Below, one piece after another: positions 39,744 to 47,942 of a DNA stretch of 64,000 nt. The translations under genes and the position numbers were made by a program. Numbering within the stretch: the first letter of the stretch is position 1; each line of letters opens with the position of its first letter. The DNA is from a virus: the IMG/VR virus record IMGVR_UViG_3300009128_001970, positions 1 through 64,000 of that record. One strand, 5' to 3'. The notes beneath the pieces were generated by a model. It did no database searches. It worked only from the letters and a program-made list of their open reading frames with translations, and had not been told where the DNA came from.

Positions 39744-40158
39744 TTTCAGTTCCCATGGTAAAAGTTAATAACGCCGATCTATCTTCTTGAATGGTCAGAT
39801 CCCATTTTTTAAAGCACTCACTAGATGCCTGTAGGCTGTAATCACCCGTTACGCGGATCGTGATCTTTGAATCGCTCACCGCGCATGATTGTAAAGCCCC
39901 TAACATTTCTTTGCAATCACTCCTCGTAATAAATCCTATCGTTAAATATGCACCTGACACGATTGATTGCAACGCACCATTTACTACCGCCGTTGTTCCA
40001 TCATCACCGACAGTAATTGTTAATCTACTGTGATCTGCAGCTTCTATATTACCCAGGTCTTTGTCGGTAAAAAGAGCATCTTTTAACTCTTCCGAAAGGA
40101 TAATATGGTCAGTATCTACAAGTTCTTCATAATCCATTGTTACTTTCATGTCAGCCAT
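39730..40158 (-). CDS. Unknown strand-rich protein
   Basis: 142 residues, nearly all beta (SRLTITVGDDGTTAVVNGAL; AYLTIGFITRSDCKEMLGAL; KITIRVTGDYSLQASSECFK; ALLTFTMGTENVIF). It could be a small virion beta-domain protein. It overlaps the pterin-dehydratase-like gene by one base. Confidence 0.45.
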   Translation of the reverse strand: MADMKVTMDYEELVDTDHIILSEELKDALFTDKDLGNIEAADHSRLTITVGDDGTTAVVNGALQSIVSGAYLTIGFITRSDCKEMLGALQSCAVSDSKITIRVTGDYSLQASSECFKKWDLTIQEDRSALLTFTMGTENVIF

Positions 40159-40550
40159 TAAAACAGCTCCTTCATAAACCCAACGTCTCCAAAGACATCA
40201 TCACAATACTCTGCGTATTCCTGGTCTAACTCGGTAACTCGATTTAAATCGTGAGTTTGAACCTCGATTTTAACATCATTTCCCTCAACCAATATCTTCC
40301 CATAATGGTCTGTTTCTTTTTCTTTTTCCATAATCTCTGAAACGAACCAATTTCTGGTCGATAAATCTGGAAAATGAAATGTCCGGACAAGCCTTTCTGG
40401 CCCCTCTTCAACAACCCATGAAACCTCAGTTGCCTGCACTGGAAGGCTTGTTGTTTCGCACACTAGATCGGGGGGCATAATATCTTTGAGCGGGTTCCTT
40501 TGCGGAACAGATTCACCCAAATATTCTCTCATTAATTTATCCAATTTCAT
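40158..40550 (-). CDS. Pterin-4a-carbinolamine-dehydratase-like fold with N-terminal helix
   Basis: 130 residues from ATG 40550. LDKLMREYLGESVPQ is a diverged cargo helix. The second half, RLVRTFHFPDLSTRNWFVSE and KIEVQTHDLNRVTELDQEYA, matches the dehydratase pattern (F-x-F-x-x-F/L, then V-x-V-x-T-H-x-x-x-x-x-T-x-x-D). The catalytic H-H-P motif is reduced to D-H-Y, so the enzyme activity is doubtful; phages seem to reuse the fold as a structural module. Confidence 0.55.
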   Translation of the reverse strand: MKLDKLMREYLGESVPQRNPLKDIMPPDLVCETTSLPVQATEVSWVVEEGPERLVRTFHFPDLSTRNWFVSEIMEKEKETDHYGKILVEGNDVKIEVQTHDLNRVTELDQEYAEYCDDVFGDVGFMKELF

Positions 40551-40568
40551 AAAAATGCCCATCCAAGA

Positions 40569-41804
40569 TCATGAATCTTCAGCTCGAAAATCTGCTGCGT
40601 CTGCCCACGCATCAGACAAAATCTTTAATTGACGAGAATTTGATTTTCCATCCCATGCGCTTATCGCTCTTTCAGCCAGTCCAGGAGAGAGAACCCCCAA
40701 ATTTTCCTGCTGTGTGGTAAGCTTCCTCACCAGTCCTGAAGCTTTTTTCACTTCTGCATCTCTCTCCTCCATGGACATATCAGGATTTTTTCGTTGCAGC
40801 TTCAATCCAATCTTACGAGGTGACACTGGGGAATTCCCGACAGCCTGGTTGAAGACCATTTCATGGACAAGCGGATCCAGCCCAGAAGCTGAAATCTCTT
40901 TTCGAATCTCTTTTCCCATATCTCTTAGTAGCGATTGATGCGCTGGTAAAATAAACCCAGCATCCATAAACGCCCGAAACGCATCAAGTTTATCCCACAT
41001 AGGATTATCAATACCAACTTCACTAACGTCTTCTTGTTCAAAAAGACCAAGATCTAAGCTACCTTCTACAAAAGCTTTTCGTGCTATAGGACGAATTTCA
41101 TCCACATCTCCAGGAAAGTGTTTTGCCAATGTCTCCATCTTTTTTAAGATTCTATTAACGGTTTGTTTCGCTCCAGAAGCCCCGGAAACGCCTGGAATTT
41201 CTTGAGCAAGATCCTCGAATGACATACCACCACCAGACTCAATTGTGTCTAAGTCATCTTCGGTGGGTTCTACCTCTGAATACGACCCTTCCTCTCCGAG
41301 ATCATCATCATCATGATCATGCCTTCCCAGTCGAAATTGAGACCAGTCCCCCTCTGCGATTAGATGGCGCCAAAGCGCGGTTTGGACAAGCTTACGTACC
41401 TCATTAACCTCAGAATCCTCTTCAGCTTCTTCCGCCATGGCTTCTTCTTCACCCACGACCTCAACACCAGCGCTTTCATTATCAACAACATATTTCTCAA
41501 ATTTGTCATACGTCAGCTCCGCTACTTCGTCAGGTAAACGCTGAGCCAACACTGCGACTGCTTTTGCTAGCTCCTTACTGCTTACAGGCTTATATTCGGG
41601 GTCGTCAACTGGGGGTTCATCCACTGATAGCTGTGTGGCCATCTGGGGGTTAACAGTGATCGGAGGCTCATAGGGATCTGCGGTCTCTGGTTCTTCAAAC
41701 TGAGTGCCTGCCCTCTGATTATCTTGATCGCTGTAAAGGCTATATGTGTCTTCAAACAAAAGTTTTCTGGCTTGTGTTCTAAAATTTTCGAAATTTCGTT
41801 TCAT
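40569..41804 (-). CDS. Virion-type protein with N-terminal helix and acidic regions
   Basis: 411 residues. RNFENFRTQARKLLFED is a diverged targeting helix. Acidic stretches lie at 115-132 and 155-185 (RLGRHDHDDDDLGEEGSYSE). The second half is helical (TVNRILKKMETLAKHFPGDV; FRAFMDAGFILPAHQSLLRD; RKIGLKLQRKNPDMSMEERD). The architecture resembles its neighbours at 36215 and 38575. Probably an internal head or scaffold component. Confidence 0.5.
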   Translation of the reverse strand: MKRNFENFRTQARKLLFEDTYSLYSDQDNQRAGTQFEEPETADPYEPPITVNPQMATQLSVDEPPVDDPEYKPVSSKELAKAVAVLAQRLPDEVAELTYDKFEKYVVDNESAGVEVVGEEEAMAEEAEEDSEVNEVRKLVQTALWRHLIAEGDWSQFRLGRHDHDDDDLGEEGSYSEVEPTEDDLDTIESGGGMSFEDLAQEIPGVSGASGAKQTVNRILKKMETLAKHFPGDVDEIRPIARKAFVEGSLDLGLFEQEDVSEVGIDNPMWDKLDAFRAFMDAGFILPAHQSLLRDMGKEIRKEISASGLDPLVHEMVFNQAVGNSPVSPRKIGLKLQRKNPDMSMEERDAEVKKASGLVRKLTTQQENLGVLSPGLAERAISAWDGKSNSRQLKILSDAWADAADFRAEDS

Positions 41805-41844
41805 GGCCTACCTCACCAATAAGTATCACCAAGAATAGCGGTTT

Positions 41845-42297
41845 TCACGGAGATATTGCTGCTTGGTTCATTGCAACACCAGCGCCGATTGTCAAACCCA
41901 CACCAGTTAATATTCCAATGAGTAAAGTAACCTCTGGTGATATTTTTGGCTTTGTCAATCTATTCTCTAAATATTCACTATAATCAGTATGGAAAGCTAA
42001 TCTTTCATCATATAATTGTGTTCTAATATCCAGCGCTGACTGGCAATTATCTAATAATAGCTGCGTTTGATTCACTGCTGTTGCCACCTCATATTCTATC
42101 TGCGCTTGACAGGTCGCTTCTTGTACCTCAAGATTCGCTAAAAGCCGTGCGGCGTCCTCGGTGGTAAACAATACTCCATCATGAGGAGCGGGATCGCCCG
42201 CTTTTATTGGAAGGGGATCGTCAGCGTATGCGATTGTTGGGAATATGATAAGCCATGCGCAGATATATGCGCAAAGCAAATTTGTAAAAACTCTCAT
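41845..42297 (-). CDS. Spanin-like protein with signal peptide and C-terminal membrane helix
   Basis: 150 residues. The signal peptide LLCAYICAWLIIFPTIAYA ends at A-D-D. APHDGVLFTTEDAARLLANL then a coiled coil with three cysteines (CQAQIEYEVATAVNQTQLLL, DNCQSALDI), and a C-terminal helix EVTLLIGILTGVGLTIGAGV. The GDPAPHDGVLF segment followed by a coil is a form I know from phage lysis-type proteins. A periplasmic coiled coil between two membranes fits a spanin. The holin-like gene is 1.7 kb away. Confidence 0.5.
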   Translation of the reverse strand: MRVFTNLLCAYICAWLIIFPTIAYADDPLPIKAGDPAPHDGVLFTTEDAARLLANLEVQEATCQAQIEYEVATAVNQTQLLLDNCQSALDIRTQLYDERLAFHTDYSEYLENRLTKPKISPEVTLLIGILTGVGLTIGAGVAMNQAAISP

Positions 42298-42321
42298 ACC
42301 GAAATAGTAGAGTGATTAAGT

Positions 42322-43506
42322 CTACAGTAAACCTGCTAACTTGCGCCAGCGCTCTAGAAGTACATTATCAGATGGGCTCAAAGATTCATTGTGCTCCATC
42401 CCCTTCTGTTGACGTCCTAATGCATTCCCCAAAGTTGTTAAAACAGGGAGAATTTGTGCAGCTGGAGCCATAACCTTGTGACCCTTGATCTCAGCTCCCG
42501 GATCTACAATCATTGTTCCTGCCCAGCGGTGGTGACCATCTAAAATCTCATTGCCGCCAGTAATATAAGCTCCGAGTTCCTGACCACCGAACCCGCCACC
42601 GATTGCAAATGCGAGTGATTTTCCAAGAAGAACGTTTGATTGTGTCGGGATCATTGCGGCCACCTTAATCGGTTCATTCTCCTGCACTGCGATCATATCA
42701 TCCCCACCGTCGTCGTCATATGACTGAAGCCCTTTTGTCAAAAAGCTAAGAGCCAAATCTTTGATCGCGTTGAGGTCGACAGCATCTTTTTCACCTTTCA
42801 CAGGCGCGCCTGGCATACCGCCCTTATGACCTTGGGGAAATTTGTCTTCTAACAAACTCGCCGCTAACGAATATTTTGATTCTTTTTTAGCTCCGCCTAA
42901 CTCTGCTTCATCGCCATGTTCCTTATGCCATTTTTCAACATCTGCTGTATCATCAGCAGAAGGGTCGTCCATATCGATATTGATCTGTCCGCCGGGGCTT
43001 AGTGCATCCTTAACGTGGACAACATCCATAGGCTCGAGGGCAGGCATATCGGATTTTGGCTTGCCACTAGAGGGAAGCTTGCCTTGAATATTGATAATGT
43101 TCTGTTGTAAAAAGTCAGGGCCTTTCGTCTTCACCCAATTTGCAATCGCAGCAGCGCCTTCTGGTGTGTCGGCCTTTGGAATCCCTGGGGTAAATTGTGG
43201 ATTATGATACTCTCCAATGGCGGCAAAGATGGGCATTTTTACATCACCGCTAGCGAGCTGTGCGACTATTTCTGTCGCATCGACTCCCTTGATATTATCT
43301 CCGCCCTTCATCGCAGTACCCGCAGGTTTTTGATAGGCCTCAGGAACACCCTCAACGTTGACCGGACCGTCAGACTCCCCTGCTTCATTTAGAATGCCCC
43401 GAATTTCTTGCAAAATAACTGACCGTAATTTACGAGAAGAGAGCTTTTTCGCCCTACGCTTGGGGGTTGAATACCCGTATAATTCAGCTAACGTTCGCTT
43501 TGCCAT
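42322..43506 (-). CDS. Virion-type protein with N-terminal helix, ParB/Srx-like DGHHR motif and RWxxLAG C terminus
   Basis: 394 residues. RKLRSVILQEIRGILNEAGE is the targeting-type helix. IFAAIGEYHNPQFTPGIP and GGNEILDGHHRWAGTMIV (around 330) resemble the ParB/sulfiredoxin fold, in which D-G-x-H-R-x-x-A binds nucleotide. VLLERWRKLAGLL closes the protein; a similar C terminus ends the protein at 46548. It has a CATATTTA element 25 bases upstream. Confidence 0.55.
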   Translation of the reverse strand: MAKRTLAELYGYSTPKRRAKKLSSRKLRSVILQEIRGILNEAGESDGPVNVEGVPEAYQKPAGTAMKGGDNIKGVDATEIVAQLASGDVKMPIFAAIGEYHNPQFTPGIPKADTPEGAAAIANWVKTKGPDFLQQNIINIQGKLPSSGKPKSDMPALEPMDVVHVKDALSPGGQINIDMDDPSADDTADVEKWHKEHGDEAELGGAKKESKYSLAASLLEDKFPQGHKGGMPGAPVKGEKDAVDLNAIKDLALSFLTKGLQSYDDDGGDDMIAVQENEPIKVAAMIPTQSNVLLGKSLAFAIGGGFGGQELGAYITGGNEILDGHHRWAGTMIVDPGAEIKGHKVMAPAAQILPVLTTLGNALGRQQKGMEHNESLSPSDNVLLERWRKLAGLL

Positions 43507-43531
43507 CTTGTTTCTCCGAAAAACCTACACT

Positions 43532-43539
43532 TAAATATG
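43532..43539 (-). promoter_or_regulatory. YATATTTA element (CATATTTA)
   Basis: Minus-strand copy 25 bases before ATG 43506, in the 52-base gap ahead of a virion-type gene. Confidence 0.4.
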
Positions 43540-43558
43540 GTGTGTTATAACAAACTTC

Positions 43559-43939
43559 CTATTCTAAAAACCGACGCAGACCCGCGGCGATTTCTTCTTC
43601 TGGGGTATCTGATTCAAGCAACTCCAATACTCGATTACGTTTTTGCTCATCTAAATCGTCTACCCACTTTTGAAGAGCTTCCCTCGCTTCATCTTCAACA
43701 TCGAAATATTTTTCTATATTATTTTTAATTGCTTCGGTTTCTGCATCTCGCGCCTCAGCGATCGCTTCTTCTTCTTTTCGTAGTAGATCATTTTTTGCAT
43801 CTAAAATCTTTCTAGCTTCTTTATTACCACCAGATATAGCAAAAACAGCAAATAAAGCTCCAAAAAAGCCCACCAAAATCTGCCAATACTTTTTGCACCA
43901 ACCGCAAACTGCATTTTTTATTTTTGCCCAAACCATCAT
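43559..43939 (-). CDS. Membrane-anchored coiled-coil protein
   Basis: 126 residues; either of two adjacent ATGs fits, with AGGTGGC just upstream. One helix (ILVGFFGALFAVFAISGG, about 21-38) then a long charged coil (EARKILDAKNDLLRKEEEAI, EDEAREALQKWVDDLDEQKR). The position below a holin-like gene suggests a lysis role, for example as an inner-membrane spanin subunit, but this is inference. Confidence 0.5.
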   Translation of the reverse strand: MMVWAKIKNAVCGWCKKYWQILVGFFGALFAVFAISGGNKEARKILDAKNDLLRKEEEAIAEARDAETEAIKNNIEKYFDVEDEAREALQKWVDDLDEQKRNRVLELLESDTPEEEIAAGLRRFLE

Positions 43940-43944
43940 GCCAC

Positions 43945-44181
43945 CTATCTGTTAGGACCGTGCTTCCACGCTAGAGCCGCATCAATTACTGCTTGGCTGC
44001 CGATATAGATCATTGCGATCATTCCCCAAGTGTCACTCTCCAAATCAGACCACGCTAGCAAAGCTGTCGCTGTTACGAAAACCAAAAATTTACGTGATAT
44101 TATTTTAGAAGTAACCCTGTCTAAAATTCCAACTCGCTCTACCAACACCGAAACCTCAGCGGGTAACTCTTCTTTACTCAT
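43945..44181 (-). CDS. Holin-like small membrane protein
   Basis: 78 residues with two helices: FLVFVTATALLAWSDLES (about 32-49) and WGMIAMIYIGSQAVIDAALA (about 52-71). T-W-x-x-I-A-x-I-Y-I-G-S-Q is a signature of small phage membrane proteins usually called holins. N terminus polar, end charged. No lysozyme or endolysin gene is visible nearby. Confidence 0.55.
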   Translation of the reverse strand: MSKEELPAEVSVLVERVGILDRVTSKIISRKFLVFVTATALLAWSDLESDTWGMIAMIYIGSQAVIDAALAWKHGPNR

Positions 44182-44193
44182 CTTAAACTCCCC

Positions 44194-44475
44194 CTAATTT
44201 GGTAAATCATCATCATTACTGGGCGTCGTTTGTAGAGGAAATGAGGATGTAGTATCAACTTCAAAAACCCCCACAATATTTTCAACAACTTCGCCAATAT
44301 TCGAAATATCTCTTCCTATGCTGTCTTGTGTCCGCGACATGGCTAGTAGCGCACTTTGTAAATTATGCAGTGTCATTTTCACCAGAGTAAGAGTTTTTTC
44401 TAGCTCATAGACTTTTTGCTCTAAAACCCTTACTCGCTCTCGTTCTTTTTTCCGTGACCTAAAAAACCACCCCAT
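44194..44475 (-). CDS. Coiled-coil protein of unknown function
   Basis: 93 residues: basic start (GWFFRSRKKERERVR), then a heptad coil (VLEQKVYELEKTLTLVKMTL, QSALLAMSRTQDSIGRDISN), then a disordered tail. It overlaps the ribbon-helix-helix gene by one base. It may pair with the holin-like or coiled-coil membrane protein. Confidence 0.5.
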   Translation of the reverse strand: MGWFFRSRKKERERVRVLEQKVYELEKTLTLVKMTLHNLQSALLAMSRTQDSIGRDISNIGEVVENIVGVFEVDTTSSFPLQTTPSNDDDLPN

Positions 44476-44753
44476 TATTCGTCTCCCCGTAATTGGTCAT
44501 GTTTCTCAATCGCATCGAATAAGCTGTCTGCGTCTGTTCCCACAACCTTTCTCAATTCAGAGTCATATTTTTCTTCAGCAATCTTATCAACAATCCTCAC
44601 TAACGTTGGATTACCATTTGCTAAACGTGAAATAAGACCCTCAACAATTTCTTGCATCGAGAGCTTTTTACGAAAAGCCAAGACACGAAACTCTGCGTGG
44701 GTTTCGGTAAGCAAGTTAAAGTGGACCGATTTCTTGCGAATAAAATCACTCAT
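44475..44753 (-). CDS. Ribbon-helix-helix-like DNA-binding protein
   Basis: 92 residues. KKSVHFNLLTETHAEFRVLA and FRKKLSMQEIVEGLISRLAN follow the strand-helix-turn-helix order of the MetJ/Arc fold (K-S-V-x-F-x-L, then L-S-M-Q-E). The rest is helical and acidic. Likely a small transcriptional regulator. It overlaps the acidic protein gene by 4 bases. Confidence 0.6.
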   Translation of the reverse strand: MSDFIRKKSVHFNLLTETHAEFRVLAFRKKLSMQEIVEGLISRLANGNPTLVRIVDKIAEEKYDSELRKVVGTDADSLFDAIEKHDQLRGDE

Positions 44754-45403
44754 ACAGCTCCACCACCACCTCCACCGGCAGTAGCGCCAACGGCAATTGG
44801 TATTTCTGTTGAGAGGTCTTCTCTTTTAGCGCGCTCCTCTTCGTTTGTTTCGATACCATGACGCACTTTTAGCAAGTCAGTAAACTCATCAGCAATTTCC
44901 TCGCCATACTTGTCTAACAAAAAGCTTCTAGCTTTCGCCTGGAGCAGCTCTTCAATATCAAAAAAGGCGTCGAAGTTCTTAACAAGCCGAGCTGTCTCAC
45001 TCGCAAATTTATCTATATCAATAGGAGGAGCTTCGGGGTCATCTTCTTGCTCTCGTAGAAGAATTCTAGACAGCGAATATCCTTCTTCCTGTATCGCGGC
45101 GCTCTTAAGCGAATCAGATTCTATATCAATAAAGATTGCCTGTAATTGGTCATCCAGCGATTTCCCAAACCTAACTTCGTCTTCTTCTTCTACCTCAACC
45201 TCTGGCTCTTCCTCTTCACCTTCAGCTTCTTCACCCTCTTCACCTTCAGCAGTCTCATCACCGGCTTCTTCGTCACCAGCTTCTTCGTCACCGCCTTCAT
45301 CTCCACCCTCATCGTCCGTCGCAAACGGGTCTTCTTCGTCTTGCTCTCGTAAAAGATGAGCATACGCTCGATTAAAAAATTCTCGTATATCTTTTTCTTT
45401 CAT
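44750..45403 (-). CDS. Highly acidic virion-type protein
   Basis: 217 residues. KDIREFFNRAYAHLLREQDE is a targeting-type helix. Residues 25-75 are an acidic repeat region (DEEAGDEEAGDE and similar). The C-terminal half is helical (FASETARLVKNFDAFFDIEE, LQAKARSFLLDKYGEEIADE). Scaffold-like. The acidic repeat makes the opposite strand open too; that frame is not taken as a gene. Confidence 0.55.
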   Translation of the reverse strand: MKEKDIREFFNRAYAHLLREQDEEDPFATDDEGGDEGGDEEAGDEEAGDETAEGEEGEEAEGEEEEPEVEVEEEDEVRFGKSLDDQLQAIFIDIESDSLKSAAIQEEGYSLSRILLREQEDDPEAPPIDIDKFASETARLVKNFDAFFDIEELLQAKARSFLLDKYGEEIADEFTDLLKVRHGIETNEEERAKREDLSTEIPIAVGATAGGGGGGAV

Positions 45404-46113
45404 TGCTTCGTCTCCGAAGGTTTGTTAAACAACCTTGCAAGCTTATCGGCACGGCTAACACGGTCTTCTATAACATCCCAGTTTAGTTCCTTCATCATAG
45501 CAAATACGTACTTCTGCTTATCACTGAGATAATCCCTGAAATATGCATGCTCCCACATATCAAGAACGATCACTGGATAGCAATTTAGTGGAATATTGAT
45601 ATTATGTAGATCAACAACGACGTTCATGAAACGATCTAAAAAGCAATTATAAACAGTCATTGCCCAACCGTTCCTCGCTGACAAGGCACATGCAACAAAG
45701 TCACGTTGCCAGTCATCAAATGTCCCAAAATCCCTGGCTAGTCGCATATAAGCTAGCGAATCCATTGTTATCTTTGAGTTGGGGTCAGCAATATTATCGA
45801 AATAATAAGCATGAAGAAATGATGCATTTAAATTATACGATTCCTCAATTTTCAAAGATCGAAAAGCAGAATCATTTGCATTCGCTTCTGTTCTATCAAC
45901 AGAATCTAATTTAGCAGAAATATTATTTGCAGTCTCAACATAGCCTTGTAACAATTTCTGATGTGTATCGATTGTTTTCCTGCTCAATAAATCTGTCTTA
46001 AGATCGTATTTCTTTGCTTGAAGCACATAGGCTTCGTCTAGTCGCTCTTTTACTTCATTTAACCCAAGCGTGTCTCGAATAACTTTCTTAATCTCTTTAT
46101 CGTCAAATGACAT
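45400..46113 (-). CDS. Fe/Mn superoxide dismutase-family protein
   Basis: 237 residues. The metal ligands line up: His51 in DTHQKLLQGYVETANN, His101 in FLHAYYFDN, Asp185 and His189 in VLDMWEHAYFRDY, the DxWEH motif of Fe/Mn dismutases. NGWAMTVYN holds the region before the motif; NWDVIEDRV is the usual end. An N-terminal helix of 25 residues (DDKEIKKVIRDTLGLNEVKE) precedes the fold. It is encoded between two virion-type genes, so it may be packaged; whether it detoxifies superoxide or is a structural relic is open. Confidence 0.75.
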   Translation of the reverse strand: MSFDDKEIKKVIRDTLGLNEVKERLDEAYVLQAKKYDLKTDLLSRKTIDTHQKLLQGYVETANNISAKLDSVDRTEANANDSAFRSLKIEESYNLNASFLHAYYFDNIADPNSKITMDSLAYMRLARDFGTFDDWQRDFVACALSARNGWAMTVYNCFLDRFMNVVVDLHNINIPLNCYPVIVLDMWEHAYFRDYLSDKQKYVFAMMKELNWDVIEDRVSRADKLARLFNKPSETKQ

Positions 46114-46114
46114 T

Positions 46115-46555
46115 TTACTTTACCTCGTATTCTTCTTCAAAGTCTTTTTCATCGACCACGAAATATTCTTCATCTTCGGCTTCTTCCTCCGGTACTTCCA
46201 CCGGTGCGACACCTGGAACCACAACTTCAACACCATTACCCTGAATCGTTAAATCATCTTCAGCCAATACTCCATCCTGGGGTCCGCCTAAAACTTCTTC
46301 ACCCTCTGGAGGGGGTTCAAACCTTGGCTCATCGGGTTCTCGTAAAACAATCTTAACGCTGCCGGGTACATCACCCTCGACTCGATCGACTGTATATTCA
46401 TAACCAGACTTCTTATGACGTACTTTCAAATCAGGTTTGATGATAATATTTCCTTGAGCATCAAAAATTTCTGCTTCTCGTAAGGTCTCTGATAATCTTT
46501 GATTATATTCAAATTTCAGCACCTCTAAAATATATCTCGAATCAACACTACTCAT
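46115..46555 (-). CDS. Small virion-type protein with N-terminal helix and acidic tail
   Basis: 146 residues from ATG 46555. SRYILEVLKFEYNQRLSETL and REAEIFDAQGN form a leading helix ending like the cleavage-type motif. The core PDLKVRHKKSGYEYTVDRVE is a small barrel. The C terminus is acidic with Val/Pro (VEVPEEEAEDEEYFVVDEKD). It overlaps the next gene by 8 bases. Confidence 0.5.
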   Translation of the reverse strand: MSSVDSRYILEVLKFEYNQRLSETLREAEIFDAQGNIIIKPDLKVRHKKSGYEYTVDRVEGDVPGSVKIVLREPDEPRFEPPPEGEEVLGGPQDGVLAEDDLTIQGNGVEVVVPGVAPVEVPEEEAEDEEYFVVDEKDFEEEYEVK

Positions 46556-47894
46556 TGTCTTCTCCAACACCCGCTAATTGGCCCCACCTCGTGGACTCAA
46601 ATAAAATTTTATCACTGCGATGCGAAGCATCAAGATAACGATAAACCGCTCTGTGGACTGTGCCAACAGTAAATCGTCCAACTGATTCTTCTTTCTTCTG
46701 CATCATTGTCGATGCCAATTTAGGAATCATGGCCTGCAGGGCGTCCATATTTTTCTTAGAGAATCTTCTTCCCATAGCTTCTTCATGCTCCTTGCGCCAA
46801 GCGCCGACGGCATTCCCAACTTCCTTCTCTACAGCTTTGGACAGCCCATCAAGCGTGTCATTAATTCCGGTCTTTAGTGCGTCATATCGACCGTTTGCCT
46901 TTATTGTTTTTTGAGACTCAGCGGCTAACCCATCATACCAAGCGTCGAGGGCATTAGAAACAGCCACCCCGGGAGCCTCTGGCTCCTTAGCTGCTGTTTC
47001 TATCTCATCAGATGGGTCGGCGTCCCCCTCACCAGCATCAGTTACGCCATCGGCTCCCCCTGCCGCTGATTGCGCTGCCGATGTAGCCTGTGTCGTTTCT
47101 TCACCGGCGACTTCGGTGGCACTTTCGAGGCTTGTTTGCACATCAGAAAGATCGACGCCCATGAACACATCATAGGGAGTCTGCTTAATGGCGTCAGCGA
47201 TTAGGCTAGCGTCTACAACTCGTCCACTTTTATCGCTCTTAAATAAGCCGCCGATGAACGCCATCGCCTTCTTAAAGAAGCCACCCTCACTTTCTTGTTC
47301 TGCTGCTTTCGAGCCAGCGGCCCAAATCTTATCAAACCACCCAGGAATTTGATATGCTTGCTGAATCCCTGCATCTAATTTATCGAGCGCCGGGAACTCT
47401 CCGCCTTCTTGGCCGGCCAACTCGCCGATGGTCTGAGCACCATTTTCACCCACTGCGTCTTTAAAATTTGCCAAATCTTTCTGCACGGCGCCAACCGCAG
47501 CGATCAAAGCGGCAATATCACCAGCAACTGTTTGCAATTTTTTTGTATAATCCGCTGTCATCTTTCCAAGCTTGTCTGCGTCGCCACCCTGTATCAGAGT
47601 AACGATCTCCGCAGCATCAGGCATGTCTGTCATGAATGTATCAAATTCACCGAATGGCTTGGACCAGACCTCTGCCGCATCTGCAAATTTGTCTGTTGCT
47701 GCAGCGACCAAAGCCTTTATTTCTTTTACTGCTGCGTCTAGTTTGTTGGCATCTTCACTACTGAATTCCTCAACTAGAAGCATTCCACGGACTTGGCCCT
47801 CTTGCAACGCAAGATAAGTTAGCTCGCTAGAATATGCTCGAAAAACTGCACAAACAGAAATTTCAGCAAGATTTTCTACTAGACCTCTACGCAT
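46548..47894 (-). CDS. Large alanine-rich virion-type protein with RWxxLAG C terminus
   Basis: 448 residues from ATG 47894. GLVENLAEISVCAVFRAYSS is the first helix. Long alanine-rich helices follow (VKEIKALVAAATDKFADAAE; LQTVAGDIAALIAAVGAVQK), a Gly/Phe stretch FFKKAMAFIGGLFKSDK that might insert into a membrane, and a disordered acidic region 280-325. TRWGQLAGVGEDNE ends the protein, like RWRKLAGLL at 42322. A TATATTTA element lies 31 bases upstream. An internal or tail structural protein is likely. Confidence 0.5.
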   Translation of the reverse strand: MRRGLVENLAEISVCAVFRAYSSELTYLALQEGQVRGMLLVEEFSSEDANKLDAAVKEIKALVAAATDKFADAAEVWSKPFGEFDTFMTDMPDAAEIVTLIQGGDADKLGKMTADYTKKLQTVAGDIAALIAAVGAVQKDLANFKDAVGENGAQTIGELAGQEGGEFPALDKLDAGIQQAYQIPGWFDKIWAAGSKAAEQESEGGFFKKAMAFIGGLFKSDKSGRVVDASLIADAIKQTPYDVFMGVDLSDVQTSLESATEVAGEETTQATSAAQSAAGGADGVTDAGEGDADPSDEIETAAKEPEAPGVAVSNALDAWYDGLAAESQKTIKANGRYDALKTGINDTLDGLSKAVEKEVGNAVGAWRKEHEEAMGRRFSKKNMDALQAMIPKLASTMMQKKEESVGRFTVGTVHRAVYRYLDASHRSDKILFESTRWGQLAGVGEDNE

Positions 47895-47925
47895 AAGAAC
47901 AACTCCGGCAAACAAAGCACTAGAC

Positions 47926-47933
47926 TAAATATA
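47926..47933 (-). promoter_or_regulatory. YATATTTA element (TATATTTA)
   Basis: Minus-strand copy 31 bases before ATG 47894, in the 48-base gap between the deaminase and the virion block. Confidence 0.4.
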
Positions 47934-47942
47934 TACGCGCGG

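Noticed and set aside
44910-45359. Long plus-strand open frame rich in serine
   Set aside because: It is the complement of the acidic Glu/Asp repeats of the minus-strand virion protein; serine runs are the expected shadow.
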